A DNA stretch of 64,000 bases, from positions 2,356,001 to 2,420,000 of the forward strand of contig NC_089566.1 of assembly GCF_040115645.1 (NCBI RefSeq), in the 5' to 3' direction. A model generated the notes under the pieces. That model saw nothing but the letters and a program-made list of their open reading frames with translations, was not told where the DNA came from and ran no database searches. The position numbers were made by a program, and so were the translations under genes. Positions within the stretch are counted from its first letter, which is position 1; each line of letters starts with the position of its first letter. This DNA comes from Euwallacea fornicatus. Lineage: Eukaryota > Arthropoda > Insecta > Coleoptera > Curculionidae. Positions 37,532-50,084 of this stretch are shown one piece after another.

Positions 37532-37974
37532 CTGGCAAAAGAGAAACAGAAATAAATTTAAATTTCTACAATTGTTGCAATTTACATGTGACATTTCGTG
37601 CCACGAAGATCAATCAAGGATAAATCAAAATGACTCTGTGCAAAACGTGCTTAGGGCTAGTGCGGTACAGTTGAGGCGGTCAGATCACTTGACCTTAACC
37701 AGCTCAGTAAATTCACTCTAATGATCCTTAAATGACACCAATACCTAAATAACTACAGATTATTTAACTCTCCCGCGCAGCACGTGTATGATCAAGGATC
37801 AATTTAATGAGGAAATTCGTACGTTTAACAAGATCCTCATCAGGGGCTTCCACCGGCAGAAAAGTATATTTATGGAAGTTTTTAATAGTAAAAGAATTAC
37901 TGCTGTACGTTATCAATATGTGTTGTAATAAGTTATTTTCAAACTGAAGGGGCGTTCGTTGAAACGGTTCAACG

Positions 37975-39170
37975 ACGAGGGTAGTCCCAGAAGTGCCCAA
38001 CCTGGCATATGGGTGGAGGTTGTTTTGTACGAAGGCCTAGCCTCAAAACGGTTAAATTTAAGGATGCTACGTCGATTTGTGTTTGTTGTTTCGGAGCCCT
38101 TTTTAAGGAACACTTTCAAAGGCATTGCGAACATGGAAATATACGGTTATCGATACGTGCTCCAATAAATTCATTTCAAAGGTCTTAGTCGATCCAACAT
38201 GAAAGCGGAGTTAGATTCTACTCTGGAAGAATCTCGCCCTTTGCCAACAACTATAAAATATCGTTTGACAGACTATAAACGCGATCACACGAGCTGCCAA
38301 AACGAACCCCGCAGTGGCCGACCCGATGACACTCCAGATCTGAGCATTCCAGACATTGTGGTAAAAATCCATAAAACGGTACTGGAATACCGTCGGCCAA
38401 AACTGCGCGAATTGGCCGAAATAACACTCATTTCAAAAAGTACTGTGTATCGCATTATGACCGAACGATTGAATATGAGACGGTCCTGCGCAAAATGAAC
38501 GAACACAGCTCCGTGAGGGTGTTTCAGGGGAGTGCTAGGCAAAGTTTCGCGGTAACAAAGTCCACTGTTTGCGTTGATTCACAACTGTGGATGGAACATT
38601 GGTTCATCATTTCATGCGCAAGACGAAAGGGCAGTTGAAATAATGAACTCAAAGGGAAAAATCGGTTCCAAGGAAGGAGAAAACCGTTCCATCTGCGGAA
38701 AAGGCGATGGCGTCAGTATTTTGGGATGCATGTAGGATCATTTTTGTTAACACTCTCGTTGAAGGAAAAATAATAAACGAACAATATAATACAAATTTAT
38801 TACAGCGTTTGAGCGAATAAATCAGGAAACAGCGACCACACTTGGCGAAAAGGAAAGTCCTGTTTTACCAAGACAAGACACTAGTCCACATTTCCGTCTT
38901 CGCGATGGCCAAAATCGGACAACTTGGTTGCAAGCTTTTCCTCACTCACCCTATTCGCCAGATCTAGCTTCCTAAGATGATTTTCTATTCACAAACTTGA
39001 AGAAACAGTTCGGTGGAAAGAGTTTTGCCAATTTTGATGAGGTGGATTCCGAGGCCGATTCCTATTTTAAAACGTTAGAAACTTCTCACTATGAACAGAG
39101 CATAGAAGTCACGGAACATCTCTGGGAAAAGTGCGTCATTCTCGAAGGTGTCTGCGCTGAGAAGTAACGT
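37975..39170 (+). pseudogene. Mariner-like element, decayed copy B
   Basis: The left end near 37975 reads acgagggtagtcccagaagt, matching copy A at 14164. An ORF at 38199-38498 gives the N-terminal region: SCQNEPRSGRPDDTPD, then RPKLRELAEITLISKSTVYRI, the paired helix-turn-helix part. Later frames give GKAMASVFWDA (first catalytic Asp region), KVLFYQDKTLVHIS (second), FPHSPYSPDLAS (third) and a C-terminal EHLWEKCVILEG. Frameshifts after 38498 and stops such as the one after LLQRLSE show it is dead. I could not place the right end, which is eroded past about 39170. Confidence 0.85.
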
Positions 39171-39309
39171 AATAACTTTTCTCTTTCGATAAGTGTTAGG
39201 TTGGATGTTTCTGGAACTATCTTCGTAAATAGGTATATAAAATTTTGGGAAAAGCTTAACACTGGACGCGTATTCTACGTATGAAACCCACGATGCACGA
39301 AACAAAACA

Positions 39310-39512
39310 AGAAAGAAAAGAAAGGAAAAAAAGAGAGAAAAAATTAATAAAGAAACAAAATGAGAAAAAGAAGAAACGGAAAAAAAGAAAGAAAATAATA
39401 AAGAAACAAAATGAGAAAAAGAAGAAAAGGAAAAAAAGAAAGAAAATAATAAAGAAACAAAATGAGAAAAAGAAGAAAAGGAAAAAAAGAAAGAAAATAA
39501 GAAAAAATACAA
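39310..39512. repeat. 51-bp purine-rich minisatellite, about 3.5 copies
   Basis: A unit of 51 bp repeats with the marker tgagaaaaagaagaaa at 39361, 39412 and 39463. Units are nearly identical; one carries acgg where others have aagg. The strand is almost all A and G. Because 51 is divisible by 3, one frame stays open and reads as a Lys/Glu/Arg-rich 17-residue repeat, but there is no other sign that it is coding. Confidence 0.9.
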
Positions 39513-39689
39513 AAGAAAAAGAGCTTGCTCTGTGGTTCTTCGTTAATCTTTTGTGGGACATTTTATTTCCTTTACATTGAATTACTCCTTTATGCGGAAA
39601 TGGATTTAGATTTTATACAAAAATGTGTTAAAACTAATTTGCACATATTTCGTTTTTTTTTGAGATTTTGAAAAAACGTTGCTTAGTTT

Positions 39690-39880
39690 TTGACGTCTTC
39701 CCCCCCTCCCCTTAAGTAATGCCTAGCGGCGGTTGCGGGGGAGATCCAGGGTGAAGAGAGGAGGGTTTTTAGTGGATAGGCGCCTCCCTTCAGGGAGTGA
39801 ATCCCACGTAACCCGATCGCCAATCCATCAGGCCGGGTACCTTTAGAAGGTTTTCCCCCTCTATAAAAAAAAACAGTTTT
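39690..39880 (+). mobile_element. Probable 3' tail of a non-LTR retrotransposon
   Basis: A GC-rich island in AT-rich DNA with a gtttttagtggataggc segment, then gtgaatcccacgtaacccga and a final gtacctttagaaggttttcc before a short A-rich tail. This wording resembles the 3' UTRs of I-superfamily (R1/LOA/jockey) LINEs in arthropods. No ORF from the element is kept, so it would be strongly 5'-truncated. The assignment is from memory. Confidence 0.45.
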
Positions 39881-39999
39881 TTGACGTCTATGTCGTGTTA
39901 AAAGGAAAACCCCTACTTGTGTTACACCCTGTATAAGCTGAGCTTGTGAGTTGAGTGACGAGCTTTTGTAGACAAGATAGAAATAGATATATGACGGGA

Positions 40000-42900
40000 G
40001 TGTAAATTACGTAAATAGCAAACTAAGATATAAAGTAACAATTCGTGGAACTAATGTGAAAGAGGAAGGTACATATCAATTTAAAAATAAACGAATAACA
40101 ATCTTAGTGATTAGTAATATTGGTCTCCCACTGGTAGCTTTTATATTAAACTAGTGCTCTTAATTGATTGCAAGGATATACTGTCACGCACTATAATTAT
40201 CATTTGTATTGCTGAAAATGTTACAAAGCTAATATTGGCGAATTACTGCTCCGTGAATACACTAGAATACCAGGAAGTAGTGCAACATGTAATGGTAATT
40301 TTGTAACAAATTTTGAGGAGAACATGCGGGTTACTGCGTCCTACAGCTCAAAAATGAATACTGGACATTGTTCCTACAAAGCCCAACTCTGTCGAGACAA
40401 GGTTTTTTAATGGTACAAATATTGTCAGATTTAAAAAGTTCTTGGAGGTGTAAACTGGGAAATCCTCTGCTCCAAAAAGGAGAGGGAAGTTTACTAGCAA
40501 TGGCTTATGCACGAACGTGTTGCATAATATTTTCAACAAAATTTCCATTAAAAAAAAATCAAATGGGGAACTTTGAGGAAACCAAATATTTTCAAGGACA
40601 ACTTCACATATTAAGGTGAGAAAAGGAGTGAAGATGTTTTATATTGGTTGAACGATGTGGAAAACAGATATGAAATATCACACATGGAAAAAAACCATAT
40701 GGCTGTTTATTGAAGGCGTACAAAAAGAAAATGTACGGGGTGTCCCAAAATGAGGGGGTCAAGGCTTAACCGCATAATCCTTGGTCAAAAATATATCGAC
40801 TCATGGTGATACACTTGTATACGACATTGTCTCCTGGAGATACAATTCACTTTTTTTTTAATTTTGCAAATAAGCCGAAAGCGGCTATGTGAATTGTAAT
40901 GAAATTAGGTGCACAATCTTTCTGCTCCTCGGGGCACATTTATTATTCCAAAACCACCAGGGGTAGTGGTCGATTCCTGTAAGGTCGAATGTTAAATACG
41001 CCAGGACTTCTTTACTCGCTCATGAAGACGGCTGATTTTTTATGTAAAATTTCCGGTGTATTATGCAACTTTTTAATCTAATTGAATTTTGATTTGGGGC
41101 CCCAATTAGACGGAAAAGGCGTAATTCTTCGTTTCGATTTCTGGACCTGCCGGGTAACTGACGAGAACGCGGTCACCAGCCCGGCGCATTTTCGACAATG
41201 TCAGCGAACGCAGGGCTTGGACGCCACTTTATAATTTAATACTTTGTATTAGCGCAGGAGTTTTGTGAATGTCCCCATATGCACGTCAAGAGCACGCAGG
41301 AAAGCCCGTGAACATTCACATAAAATCCTTTTTGTTACTCAAAATGAACGACCCGTGCTGTCCACATGGTCGAACATCTACAGGCTATTCTTCGGACATC
41401 CGCCAATTCTAACGTGAAATGGGCACTTCCGTCGGACGTCCTAATTAGATGTTTTTGCACTATTAGAAGCGTTAGGAGTGGACAGACCAGAAGCCCGATC
41501 TCAGGAATACGAGGAACAAATTTCAATTAGTAAGTGAACTGCTGTGCAGATTAGTTCCAGTCGATGTCCTACAGTCCCGTATTCGCCTCTTCTGTGGCGT
41601 CTGCTGTATGTAAGGAGGAATGCTGGAGAATTGAGATCTACTGAAGGCATTCACGGTTGTAGCAAATCATATAGGGGGAGTTTGGGCCTGGATTCGTGGA
41701 TTTTTCACTTGCGCGAGATATTGTTTGTTAATAAATTATTCGTTTTGAAGATCTCATGAAGAGCGTGCAGGTATTTAAAATTATTATATTTAAACTGCGT
41801 AGTCTGTTTCAATCGAATTGGTGCGAATCTAGTCGTTGGTCGTAAATAGCACCCCAAAAGGCATTTTTGCTCGACCGTTCCTATTTGGAACTTTGAAGTT
41901 GACGATGGTGAAATATTTCAAAATTGGAACATCATATTTCGATCGTGACATCACTAGTGTGGCTTTTGGCAGGCATTGCAGGAGAGTTAGTTTCGCCTTA
42001 AAATCAAGTATAAAACCAGAAAAAAGTAAAATGCAAATTGACGAATTTGTTTTTTTTTTGTATATATTTTTTAAGTAACATTATTTTCGAAGTATTAAAG
42101 CTGGAAGTGAACCAAACGCAATTTTGCCTTCGCCCAACCGATCTCTCTTACGATTACCGAGATCCCCGTGTTGGAAGTCGAATGTGGGACACCCTGTTAT
42201 TCAATTTTTGGTATATGATATTATCTCGAAATCCCAGATTCACCGATGGATATGTTGTGAAATTACATTTACATATGTGTGTTAGCGAGGATTGAAATTT
42301 GTCGGACGATTGTTTAATGGCAAGTAAATAGTAAAGAGCTGAATACTCTGAAGCAACGAATTTATTACATAACCATGTTTACGTACTACGAGTTAACGCA
42401 TAATTTAGGTACTTTCAACAAGCAATACTTTCTCCAGCCCTATCCTTAAAAGGACAAAGTTATCATGGTAAAGTGTCCGATAGAGCCCAGTCCCTGTTTC
42501 GCTGAAGATTCTTCAAGATTTTACTCAGAATTTTAAAGTAAAATTCAAAGCTAAATTGTGATATTCCCGATTTTCTTTTAAATGCGGTTCAATATTCAGT
42601 GGTGAATTCAAAAAATTCAATCAAGAAAAACTTTTACGGGTAATTTCTAATCAGCCAGGCCAGGTCCACAGCCAGTAATTTCCGTCAATGCTGAAGAAGT
42701 TGTGTCTGAAAGCATTTTACAATTACTTAAGCTGATTTACATGACCAAGATAGGTTGCCATACGCATCCTCTAAAAAGCCAATCTAACAGTAATTTTCTA
42801 GATTCCAATTGAATTACGTCAAGTGTCTTACTAGGTGCTAGGTAGTTCTTGCAGTTAATTTAAACAACAACAGCAGGAAAGTTAACAAGCAGAAGATTTG

Positions 42901-45900
42901 CAGTTTGATGAAAACCCGGATCGGCGTTAAAGCGGAAACTTCGAAGGTTTTTCCGAAGTTATCCCCGGAAGCGCTGCAAATGAGTCTTTGGTGATTGAAA
43001 TGCCACACCGAGATTCCAAAAAGTCACGGGGGCACCGTTCGTTTCTTTAGGGCAATAAACCAACCTAAAGCAAAAATGATCACGGTGACGAATTTGAATG
43101 TTGCCAGCGGGATTTAATTTCCAGTCCAATTTCAACTGTGAAAACATGTAAATTAATTAATTTACATTATGCTAATTACCTTAATGGACCCAGCTCTGCG
43201 ATCTGGGTTAACGGCCGTGTTAGACGTTGCGCCAATGCACTAGTACATAATGCACGCGCTGGTATACAAATTAGGATTAAGTAAAAAAAAAAATTAAAAT
43301 TGGAAACAAAGAAACCTGTGTATCTGTAGATACAGAAACAGGTTTCCGTCGCGTATTGATCGCCTTACGTAACGGCCTATATAATTAAATAAAGCGGCAA
43401 TTTTAAATTGCAAATAAGGCTTTTACATCACAGTAATTAAAGGGCAATGTCATATTTACTTTTCACGGCTTGATAAAGTTCGCTTATGTAAAGCGCTGGT
43501 TACGTTAACTTGTTAATATGTGCGGTTCGGTTTTAATAAAATATTCATAACAACAATGCAACATTTTAGCCACCGGTTCTTTGGCTCGGTTTCAGCTACC
43601 ATTCGCGCATTTCCCTAGCTGTTGCACGTTATTTCGACAATAATCAGCATTAATAGAAACATTAAACGCTTCTCCTTTAACGTCGAACGATTTCAAGGGG
43701 GCCATCAATTTAAAAATGTAAGTTATAAATAACCACATGAAAAACAACTAATTTCTGTGCAGGATGGTCAATCTCGCGCCAGCGGTAAACCATAAAATTG
43801 CCCACTAAATAGAATCAGAAGCATATCGAAACGACACTAAATAGCTTTACACGCAATTTATCGTTCGGTTCGATTGTTCATGTAGATTGAAGGAATATTA
43901 TTTCTAAAGGCACATCTGAGTACGAAGGTCGTACCAGGAAAATTAGACATTCTACTTTAACAACCTGCTTCGTGGTTTAAGATTAATTCTGCCGCATCAC
44001 GGACATGATATAATCTTAGCCGAGAAAAAACGCTCGGAATGCTATTCATGGAAGCGCGGTTTGCTTACGCTTGGTTTTGCTCTTTCACCTATAAATTGTG
44101 CCGATTTGCGAACTTACTTGATGGAAATATTCCTCGCCATTACCGTCAGGTAAATCTCAATATTTTTGTCGAAACGACTAGATAGTGAATCATGAATTGA
44201 TACCCTGTCAGTAAGTTCACAAGGTGCACTTTCATAGTTCAAGTACTTTTGCCTAACGATCTTGTGGGTGGGGCATCTACTAGTGCTGTTTTGATTTTAA
44301 ACTAGATACGCTTTCAAAGGTTACTTTGCACTAGACTACAAGACTGGAGGTTGTAAAAAGTACCAAGAACCTACTTGCGTGGTACACTGCCTTAAGTTCA
44401 CCAACGAGGTTTATCCGGGGTTTGTCCAAGCGTTTTACCTCTCAGAAACCTCCAACTGGGCCGGGAGGCTCAGACACCACCATTTCTTCCGGTCAAATAT
44501 GTTCCATTTTAACTGAGGTGAAAGCGCCATTCAACGGTACTTTTTCTAATAGACAATTTTTCCTTACTCTTTTAACCACAACAAATGAATTTCTGTGAGA
44601 TAATTCACGCAGAATCTTATTATCTCATGGAGGAACTGTCTTACCGAGAGCGTTGTTCTATTCAATACCTAAGTACTGAAACAATAATTTAATAAGCGGA
44701 AGCCCTAATTGGCGAAAACCCACAAAAACAAATTTATCTACTGCAAACAAGAATGCGAATTTATTTTCCATTTCGTTTCCTGCAAATTCAAATTTTCCAG
44801 GTTTGCCACGAATTGCAGCAAACGCAAATCACCACCCATGCGTTTTTATCACTCCTTTATGCCTCGTTTCTTCCCTCAATAAATCAATAAGCCTCTCTAT
44901 CGAATTGATTTGCTTTGGTGCATTGAGGATTTCGTTGGAATAATCTAAAAAAATCGAAAAAGTACCATCCTGGGAACCGTCTGCGGGCGTAATAAAAAAG
45001 GCGGTAAAATGCATAAGCCTCATCTGATTAGGATTCAGGACGGTCGGCTTGTCCATGCAGAACAGGCGCCGAATATTGTCGCACTTTTCTCGAATAAGTA
45101 AGTACACAAGTGATGAAATGTATTGTCATCGTTTAATTTCACACGATTTCTACCTAGACTATTTACTGCTTGCACGATTTGCAGGCTGGCGCAACTGAAA
45201 GCAGTGCTGGCGTCTCGAAAACAATCCATATTTTAATGCAACAGTAACCGCTAATCAGGCACTATTTTAACGATACGTGCAAAATTAGTCTTTTTTCGAC
45301 AATATTTTCTGTCGGAGTTGACAAAACAATTATCAGGTTAATGAAACATGAAAACTGTGCTGTGGAGATTCAGTTTTTTGATATATAGGGGGCCTCAAAA
45401 TGAGTCCAGCCGCCGGGGGAGGGGGGATACCTCTGTGGCCAAAGCTTAATTGAAAATTATTTATGTAACGATTTTAACATGTGCCTCTGTACGCAATTGT
45501 GACTTATTCAGATTTTGAAATATCCAAATAAAAGTGACTTCTATTGCTTTAAATCAAGCGCCGCACATACGTAATTAAATTAATTATAAAATTATAATAA
45601 AATTACTTCACGCACTTCACGGGTATAATACTAATTATGCATACTGAATTTTTACCTTTATAAATTAGTTTACTAATTTATTGTGCGACAATTAGCGCTT
45701 TCACATTCAAAATTTCGCATTCTGTCTCCATCGAGGGTGCATCATTTAAATTCGTAAACTATTTGTATTTAAATATTTGAAAAATTTATTTTTGATTTGG
45801 AAAATTCGACTTTTTTAGTGGCAAAGGGCATTCTTCGCGAGGAATGTACATTGGACGAATATGTAATTGGAAATTTAATTTTTCTTTCTTCCGCTCAGAC

Positions 45901-48000
45901 TCACTTATGTTTAGACAGCACAAAAGGTGAAAGTGACTGTGCAGATATTTCCTCAAATTAGCCATTAATTAACTCAAGATGTGGCTGTTCAGAAAAAGAA
46001 AAGCTCTGACAATAAATTATGCTTGCCAAACAATTTTGTTATGGTTAATTGCACATTCTAAAGGAAGGTGGTACGTACTACCTACTTACTGATATGTATT
46101 AGTAGAAACATTTAGATTTGCGTGGGTGAGTTATAAGGTACTACTAAAAGGTTTTCAAGTATCTTTGAGTTTTCAAATGATCGCTACAATTATTATAAGA
46201 CCTGGAAAAAAATAGAGTATGATAATTGCTCGTACTCTGTGTGTTTATTATAATTTCAACATGCTCAAAAGATTTTTCAAGTGTTCTGAATCCATTATCC
46301 AAAAGAATTTTTGGCATTTCAAGGGATTTTTTAAATTTTCAACTCCACAATTAAAAGTTGCCCTCAGTGGATACACCTCAGTTTCGTTGCAAAAGAATGA
46401 TTTTTTCTAGAGTTTCCAGTCGTTGAAATTAACATAGGTGCTGAAATACCTCACAAAGGATAGTTTGAGAAGGGGAAGTAAACATATGGATCTTGCAGGT
46501 TCTATAAAACACCATACCCACTTTAAAGACTCGATGTAAATCATTCAAATTGATTTTAAGACTTTCTGAATTAAAATTTATATATTGTCATTTACATTAG
46601 TGCCCAACAAAAAAATTTCTATACAACCACTGAGGGCATCATATAGGTACTTTTGAGCTGAAGATTACCTAGAATTTCCCGCTCCACTACAGTTATTGAA
46701 ACAATTTAATAAGCAATTTACGGAAAAGGCACAGAAATTCAAAGTTCTCTAGTTTTTGAGAAAAGGCATCAAATGAACAGAGAGAGTTAATTTATTGTTG
46801 ACTCACTCATCAAGGGATTGATACCTTTTCATGAAACATCTTGTGGAACTCTGATAGTAAATCTTCATGGAGATAAAAGTGATCAGGGTGAAAAATATCC
46901 ATTTTTTCGGCAGTTGTAACCTTAGTTATGATTTTTTTTTTAATCAACCAAGTTGTTTTAGCCAAAATAACAATTCTACCATCATATTTATATATTCGTG
47001 AGGGTTCTCCATGAATTTCCTAGGCTGATAGATAGAATTTTCTAAATAGATGTATAAAAGTTGGAAACTTCTGAAGAGAGCTTTGTCATTTTCTGAGAAA
47101 TTTTTGGAACATCCAAAGGATTTGTGTAGCTCAAGCAAGGATTAGTGGGAATCATAAAATGTGGGAATTTTTGATAATTTTGTTAAATTTTACTAATTTA
47201 TCTCCTCACTACGGAAGTCACCAAACAACATTTACTTGTATAATCAATTCTTCACTCAAATGAGCGATGATTAAATATTGATTGTCGGGCCACTCGACGT
47301 CAAAAATCACTTAAGTTTCAACCCAAAAACCAACTGAAATCTCTACAGTTTCAACATTTACGTCTACCACCAACCTGATGATGTTTAGGATAAGTGTGAT
47401 CACACGTCCTGTGGGCCGAAACATGAGAAAAGCTCCCCAATATTGAAAACACGAACAAAATTAAAAAACCGTTTAGTGTCCATTTAAGTTTCTCCACCAT
47501 AGTGGCCGGAATGTTTGTTTATAAAACTATCGTAAATGTAAACATTAGCAGATTTGAGGTTAAGTTTTCGCGCTGTAAATTGACTACATTCTAAATTAAA
47601 CGCTCAATACACCACTGCCCCATGCGATCTACGTTTGACTACAGACGCGGACGCGGACTACCAACTCCGCAATTCACGATCACGAATTGAATCACCGAAC
47701 GGCCTGTTGACGGGGCGCCTGTGAGGAACCTGCTGTTGCCGGTTTGTGCTGCTGCTCGTGACGCTAATTGAGAATTTTTCAATTATTTCTTTTATTAACA
47801 TCAATGGTTCGGTGCCGCAGCACACAATTGTCCTGAAATTCCCATTTAAATCCGACAACATTGTCGCCATTATGTGAGTTTGAATAACTAAATTGATACA
47901 ACATTTAATCGATTTTATACCACCTTTGGACGTTCTGAATTTTTATTAAAAAAAAACTTAGCATGTTGCGGTGGTTTTATCCGTCAACATTTTTTTAATT
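40000..48000. other. Long region without a confident gene
   Basis: About 8 kb of mostly AT-rich sequence. It holds isolated transposon-type ends (40733, 42189, possibly 45388) and short ORFs of unknown nature: 41526-41335 (minus, hydrophobic N-terminus), 45229-44829 (minus, two overlapping frames) and 47870-47658 (minus). The missing first LMLN exon may be in this region. Confidence 0.4.
44829..45229 (-). other. Two overlapping short ORFs of unknown nature
   Basis: One frame (45229-45035) starts MDCFRDASTAFSCASLQIVQ and runs 64 codons. A second (45107-44829) runs 92 codons, ends RHKGVIKTHGW, and has a mixed hydrophobic/charged make-up rather than low complexity. Joining them near 45100 would give about 130 residues. 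There is no good splice pair at the overlap. I do not recognise any family. It could be a decayed gene or chance. Confidence 0.25.
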
Positions 48001-48469
48001 TTAGTAATCTAATTTTATAATTAATTCGCTGTGACGGCGGCATCAGCTCAAGGAACTGTTTGCAGATCCATGTGGATAGAACACGAAACTCGCTTCGTAT
48101 CTTTGTAGACGCACTTTCATCTACGTATATGTCTGATTTCGTTCTTGATCTATCTTATTAGTCGTTAATATAACAAATTAAAGCAAACAAGACAGTTCGG
48201 ATAATCGTGTCCCCATCCGATTAACTAAAAAGCGAAATTGGCTGAAACGTATATTAAGATTGAAATTTATCAAAAAACGATTTCTCTTCTTTTTGTTCGC
48301 CTCGGGTGATCAAATGCGAATACCGCACAAAGCTTTTCTTCTTAAATTTTTAAAGTCCTGTCATGAAACGGTAAAATGAGGTTATGTTCACGCAATTTGC
48401 TGTGAATTTTTGTTTATTCACGGATTTCAAACAATCGTGAATGATCGTATAATCTAAAATTACGGAACT
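48001..48469. promoter_or_regulatory. Upstream region of ferrochelatase
   Basis: Noncoding interval before the ferrochelatase start, presumably with its promoter. No specific element is recognised. Confidence 0.3.
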
Positions 48470-49886
48470 ATGTTCTCTAGCAATAGCTGCGTGTTCTTAG
48501 GTAAGCCTGGCTTAATACAAGTAACAAATAAGGCGAATTTTCATAGGTCGAAAATGCACCAAACTCCTACAATTGGGATCCTCTTATTCAACCACTGTTC
48601 TAAATCCCAAGACTGCAATAGTCATGCTAAACATGGGAGGTCCTCAACATACTGATCAAGTCCATGATTACCTACATCGTATTATGACTGATAGAGATGT
48701 AATTCAGTTTCCCTTTGCCCAAGAGTAAGGACCATCTGATTCATAGAATTTTCCTAATGATATTATTCGTAGTTTTATTGGTGAATGGATTGCCAAACGC
48801 AGAACCCCAACGGTTCAGAAACGGTATGAGGAAATAGGAGGAGGTTCACCAATTTTGAAATGGACCACTCTTCAAGGGGACTTATTATGTAAGAAGTTGG
48901 ATAAAGAACACCCAGAAACAGCACCCCACAAAGCATATCCAGCTTTTCGATATGCCAGTCCCTTTACTGAAGATGCATTAGAACAGTTGCAAAAGTGTGT
49001 AGTATATAAAATTTAATGGCCTAACGAACCAATTTTTGGATTTTAGTGATGGTGTTGAAAGAGCAATCATTTTTTCTCAATATCCACAGTACAGCTGTGC
49101 AACATCAGGTTCTAGTTTGAATGTTGTTTCCAAATATTTTCAACAAAAGGGATTTCCCAAAGGGCTTAAATTAAGCATAATAGACAGATGGTCTGTTCAT
49201 CCTCTTTTGGCTCAGTGTTTCGCAGATTTAATCAAGAAAGAAATAAAGAAATTGCCTGAAGAAGTCAGGAAAGAAGCTCTCATTTTATTTTCTGCTCACT
49301 CTCTACCACTTAAGGTACAGTCACTTATGTAGTGAAATACTAATACAAAGTAGCTGTGATTTTAGGCAGTAAATCGAGGTGACCCATATCCTTCTGAAGT
49401 AGGCTGTACAGTGCAATTAGTAATGTGGGACTTAAAATATTGCAATCCCTATCAGTTAGTATGGCAGTCAAAAGTTGGTCCTTTGCCTTGGCTGGGTCCC
49501 TTTACAGACTCATCTGTTAAAAGTTATGCAAAACAAGGAAAAAAGGCTCTTATTATTGTTCCTATAGCCTTTGTTAATGAACATATTGAAACCTTGCATG
49601 AGCTTGATATTGAATTAGCTGAAGAGGCCAAAAAGGTACATTAGTATAATATAGACAATAAATGCAAAATTCATTAGACATTTTTTAGGCTGGTATTAAA
49701 ATTGTTAGAAGAGTACCCACTCCTAATGATCATCCACTGTTCATAGAAGCCTTGACAGACCTGGTAAAACACCATTTGAAGAGCAATTTACCTGTAAGCC
49801 CAAAATTAATCAATCGGTGTCCTCATTGTGAAAATCCTGGTTGTATTTCAAGCAAAAAGTGGTTTGCTGAGAACTGTAGTTTATAA
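48470..49886 (+). CDS. FECH: Ferrochelatase, mitochondrial, complete, 6 exons
   Basis: Exons are 48470-48500, 48547-48724, 48773-48994, 49047-49314, 49366-49635 and 49689-49886, giving 388 aa. The introns are only 46-53 bp. The enzyme inserts Fe2+ into protoporphyrin IX in the last step of heme synthesis, at the matrix side of the inner mitochondrial membrane. The N-terminus (MFSSNSCVFLGRKCTKLLQL) looks like a presequence. Family motifs: VMLNMGGPQ, FIGEWIAKRRTP, GGGSPI, FSQYPQYSC, ILFSAHSLP (catalytic His), WQSKVGPLPWLGP and PIAFVNEHIETL. The C-terminal CPHCENPGC, with the Cys of QYSC, fits the animal [2Fe-2S] cluster ligands. A continuous reading shows stops at 48728 and 48742, but these lie in the 48-bp intron. 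The gene is intact. It ends 198 bp from the stop of FERRY3. Confidence 0.95.
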
Positions 49887-50060
49887 GGGTTTGGTGTTAT
49901 GTCTCAGTATATAAAACTATATACTGCATGAATTTATTAATTGATAAAAAGACATATAGAAAATTTAATATATTTTGGTATGTTTGTTTGTTACATTTGA
50001 GGTTCATAAATCGTTATTTACTATACAATTATTTTAGGTTAAAGTGCTTGTTATTTAAAT

Positions 50061-50084
50061 TTTATTACATTTAATTACAATAAA
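50061..50084. terminator. Poly(A) signals of convergent FECH and FERRY3
   Basis: AATAAA on the plus strand at 50079-50084 could serve ferrochelatase. AATAAA on the minus strand at 50061-50066 could serve FERRY3, whose stop is at 50085. If both are used, the two 3' UTRs would overlap slightly. Confidence 0.4.

Noticed and set aside
37820..37850. CTGATGAGG on the minus strand, possible hammerhead ribozyme core
   Set aside because: The required GAAA with a pairing stem II is missing; the following TTAAAC does not fit.
39075..39561. Minus-strand Phe/Ser-rich ORFs that look like membrane proteins
   Set aside because: They are the reverse of the purine minisatellite; the hydrophobic look is a low-complexity artefact.
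42959..43147. 62-codon minus ORF
   Set aside because: No motif, no splice context, and length is within chance expectation.
47375..47430. CTGATGATG ... CCGAAAC with a GTGTGATCACAC palindrome, possible hammerhead
   Set aside because: Stem II does not pair next to the core and no flanking stems I/III were found.
47658..47870. 70-codon minus ORF with a GC-richer tract
   Set aside because: Protein-like in part, but no homology recognised and no supporting signals.
48724..48772. In-frame stops in ferrochelatase suggesting a pseudogene
   Set aside because: They fall in a 48-bp GT-AG intron; splicing restores the conserved FIGEWIAKRRTP segment in frame.
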